A stretch of DNA of 13,644 bases from Nitrososphaera sp. (lineage in GTDB: Archaea; Thermoproteota; Nitrososphaeria; Nitrososphaerales; Nitrososphaeraceae). Of the stretch, positions 12,480 to 13,644 are shown one piece after another. Positions within the stretch are counted from its first letter, which is position 1, and every line of letters begins with the position of its first letter. The notes beneath the pieces are model-generated. The model saw nothing but the letters and a program-made list of their open reading frames with translations. It did not search any database and was not told the DNA's origin. The stretch spans positions 1-13,644 of the forward strand of contig JAJPDY010000010.1 of the NCBI GenBank assembly GCA_023252395.1, given 5' to 3'. A program made the position numbers and the translations under genes.

Positions 12480-13343
12480 TTGCAATCATTGTCTCAAGGC
12501 TTTGATCCCGTGCTCAGCATAAACAGCGGCCAGGTTTTCCTGTGGGAAAAGCACGGCAATTCATGGTATGGCATTTATGGCGATCACGTCATCAGGCTCG
12601 ATGAGGTCGACGGGCGACCAGAGTTTTCGTCGTTTCCAGAGCTAAAGTCATGCGAGCAGAAAATGTTCCGGCTTGACGATGACATCAACAAGATCCGGGA
12701 AGATGTGTCGCGCGACCCCTTTGTGCGCAAGCTTGTCAAGGCATATCCCGGCCTCAGGCTGATCAGGCAGGAGCCTCACCAGTGCATGTTTTCATTTGTC
12801 TGCGCAAGCAACACCAACATACCCATGATCCGCAGGATGCTCTACAACCTGACAAGAAAGTTTGGCGCGCCGGTGAAAGTCGATGGAAAAGAGTTTTTCA
12901 CCTTTCCATCTGCTGCAGACATCAACAGGGCAACTATTGATGAGCTGCGTGCTTGCGGCCTAGGATACAGGGCAAAGGCTGTAAAGGCAGTGGCTGAAAG
13001 CATCGCAAGCGGCAGGCTCGACTTTCAGGCGCTCAAGAATGCAAGCTATGAAGAAGCCAAGCAGGAATTATTGCAGATTTACGGTATCGGCAACAAGATA
13101 GCAGACTGTGTGCTGTTGTTTTCGCTTGAAAAGCTTGATGCATTTCCGATAGACGTGTGGATTGCAAGAGCGCTTGCCAGCCACTACAAGTGGCTCCACA
13201 AAAAGCAATTTAGCGACAAGATTACCGCGCACCAGTACGAGACCCTGTCTGGCAGCACAAGAGAATATTTTGGCAGGTACGCCGGCTATGCGCAGCAGTA
13301 CATCTATTATCACATGAGGCAGAATGCCGGCAAAAAATGGTGA
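12480..13343 (+). CDS. ogg: 8-oxoguanine DNA glycosylase (OGG1-type)
   Basis: This base-excision repair enzyme removes oxidised guanine from DNA and cuts the strand through a Schiff-base lyase. The 287-residue protein follows the OGG1 layout. The N-terminal lobe contains SGQVFLWEK (16-24), matching the family SGQ-F-W motif, and F105 to N111 fits its core. The helix-hairpin-helix-GPD block is YGIGNKIADCVLLF (201-214) with K206 as the Schiff-base lysine, followed by FPIDVW (222-227) with catalytic D225. This is OGG1-like with a full N-terminal domain, not the shorter archaeal OGG2 or AGOG types. The start is TTG at 12480; no ATG lies before the conserved N-terminus. A TATA-like GTTCAATAAG (12444-12453) fits a nearly leaderless start. 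It is divergent from the AbrB gene. Oxidative damage repair suits an aerobic ammonia oxidizer. Confidence 0.93.
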   Translation: MQSLSQGFDPVLSINSGQVFLWEKHGNSWYGIYGDHVIRLDEVDGRPEFSSFPELKSCEQKMFRLDDDINKIREDVSRDPFVRKLVKAYPGLRLIRQEPHQCMFSFVCASNTNIPMIRRMLYNLTRKFGAPVKVDGKEFFTFPSAADINRATIDELRACGLGYRAKAVKAVAESIASGRLDFQALKNASYEEAKQELLQIYGIGNKIADCVLLFSLEKLDAFPIDVWIARALASHYKWLHKKQFSDKITAHQYETLSGSTREYFGRYAGYAQQYIYYHMRQNAGKKW

Positions 13344-13351
13344 AAGATATT

Positions 13352-13612
13352 CTAGCTTCCTTTCTTTTCTTCCATAAGGACAATATGCGTTACTAGCGAC
13401 TTGACACCATTAATGCCCTTTATTCTTGCAGTGATTCCTTTTAGAGCAGTTATCCCCTCTTGTCCTTCAGTCTTTACTTTGATAATGATATCGTATATGC
13501 CGCTAATAGGGTATGCTTCAATGACTCCCTCAATTAGATCTACAGCACCTTTGACGTTTGTTATCTGATTGATGGTGCAATTTATCAAAACTAGTGCGGC
13601 GACATCTGACAT
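13352..13612 (-). CDS. Stand-alone Lrp/AsnC ligand-binding (RAM) domain protein
   Basis: An 86-residue protein made only of the alpha-beta RAM domain found at the C-terminus of Lrp/AsnC regulators. Strand VAALVLINCT (4-13) is followed by helix VKGAVDLIEGVIEAY and the strands GIYDIIIKVKTE and VKSLVTHIVLM. RAM domains bind amino acids or other small ligands and assemble into octamers. The DNA-binding helix-turn-helix is absent, and the upstream DNA shows no room for one between the ATG and the window end in this frame. Such stand-alone proteins may bind ligands and modulate full-length Lrp proteins; the ligand here is unknown. A TATA-like TTAATT region sits about 26 bases before the ATG at 13612. 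Its 3' end lies eight bases from the convergent glycosylase stop, and its lysine-rich tail doubles as a T-rich stretch for the other strand. Confidence 0.88.
   Translation of the reverse strand: MSDVAALVLINCTINQITNVKGAVDLIEGVIEAYPISGIYDIIIKVKTEGQEGITALKGITARIKGINGVKSLVTHIVLMEEKKGS
13357..13372 (+). terminator. T-rich stretch after the glycosylase gene
   Basis: TTCCTTTCTTTTCTTC lies 14 bases after the ogg stop, within the coding end of the convergent RAM-domain gene. It is a plausible archaeal terminator for ogg, but the tract is broken by C residues. Confidence 0.3.
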
Positions 13613-13633
13613 TCTCTACTATCAACTCTGACG

Positions 13634-13642
13634 CTTAATTCC
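13634..13642 (-). promoter_or_regulatory. TATA-like element of the RAM-domain gene
   Basis: On the minus strand this reads GGAATTAAG. The centre is about 26 bases before the ATG at 13612. The match to consensus is only moderate. Confidence 0.35.
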
Positions 13643-13644
13643 AT

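Noticed and set aside
1..13644. CRISPR arrays, tRNA or rRNA genes, insertion sequences
   Set aside because: No regularly spaced repeats, tRNA-like folds, transposase genes or terminal repeats were recognised; gaps between genes are at most about 150 bases.

Overview
The window reads as a piece of the chromosome of an ammonia-oxidizing archaeon (Nitrososphaerota/Thaumarchaeota), most like the moderate-GC Nitrososphaera group. Four things support this. LysW-type lysine biosynthesis genes sit beside argH. An archaeal diphthine synthase is present. A Rieske, cytochrome b and plastocyanin-like trio is arranged as in ammonia-oxidizing archaea. Archaeal TATA boxes lie about 25-30 bases upstream of many start codons, which implies leaderless or nearly leaderless transcripts. 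Many starts appear to be TTG or GTG. No rRNA, tRNA, insertion sequence or CRISPR array was seen, and no stretch above about 150 bases lacks a gene.

Bases 1-5396, amino acid biosynthesis. A partial hypothetical gene (minus strand) diverges from argH (375-1853). A 150-base regulatory gap follows, with a T-rich terminator, an 11-bp direct repeat and a TATA box. It leads into a compact operon: homocitrate synthase, lysW (55 aa), lysX (GTGA overlap) and lysK. These supply the first step of the alpha-aminoadipate route, the carrier protein, the ligase that loads the amino acid on the carrier, and the hydrolase that releases lysine (or ornithine). The remaining enzymes (lysZ, lysY, lysJ, homoaconitase, homoisocitrate dehydrogenase) must lie elsewhere. 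The LysW reads EDWGQ at its C-terminus instead of the EDWGE required by the characterised mechanism; this is the most unusual observation here.

Bases 5404-7038. A dph5 gene for elongation factor 2 diphthamide synthesis carries a fused C-terminal DUF357-like domain. A pentapeptide-repeat protein follows.

Bases 7039-9914, respiration. After a T-rich terminator and a perfect 14-bp palindrome come a Tat-exported Rieske protein, a fused cytochrome b (b6-type heme spacing, PEWY motif, Pro/Ala-rich tail) and a membrane-anchored blue copper protein. Together they form the quinol-oxidizing complex III and its likely copper electron carrier.

Bases 9911-13644, small and mixed genes. These are a beta-rich hypothetical protein (minus), a four-cysteine zinc-ribbon protein, an RNase H-fold protein whose fourth acidic residue is replaced, an alpha/beta hydrolase with a hairpin-like operator at its promoter, an AbrB-domain protein with a phasin-like N-terminus (minus), an 8-oxoguanine DNA glycosylase, and a stand-alone Lrp/AsnC ligand-binding (RAM) domain (minus). 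Three convergent pairs here abut or overlap within 10 bases.

No clearly new multi-gene system is visible. The best leads are the Gln-ended LysW, the Dph5-DUF357 fusion, the RNase H-like/zinc-ribbon pair and several candidate operators.
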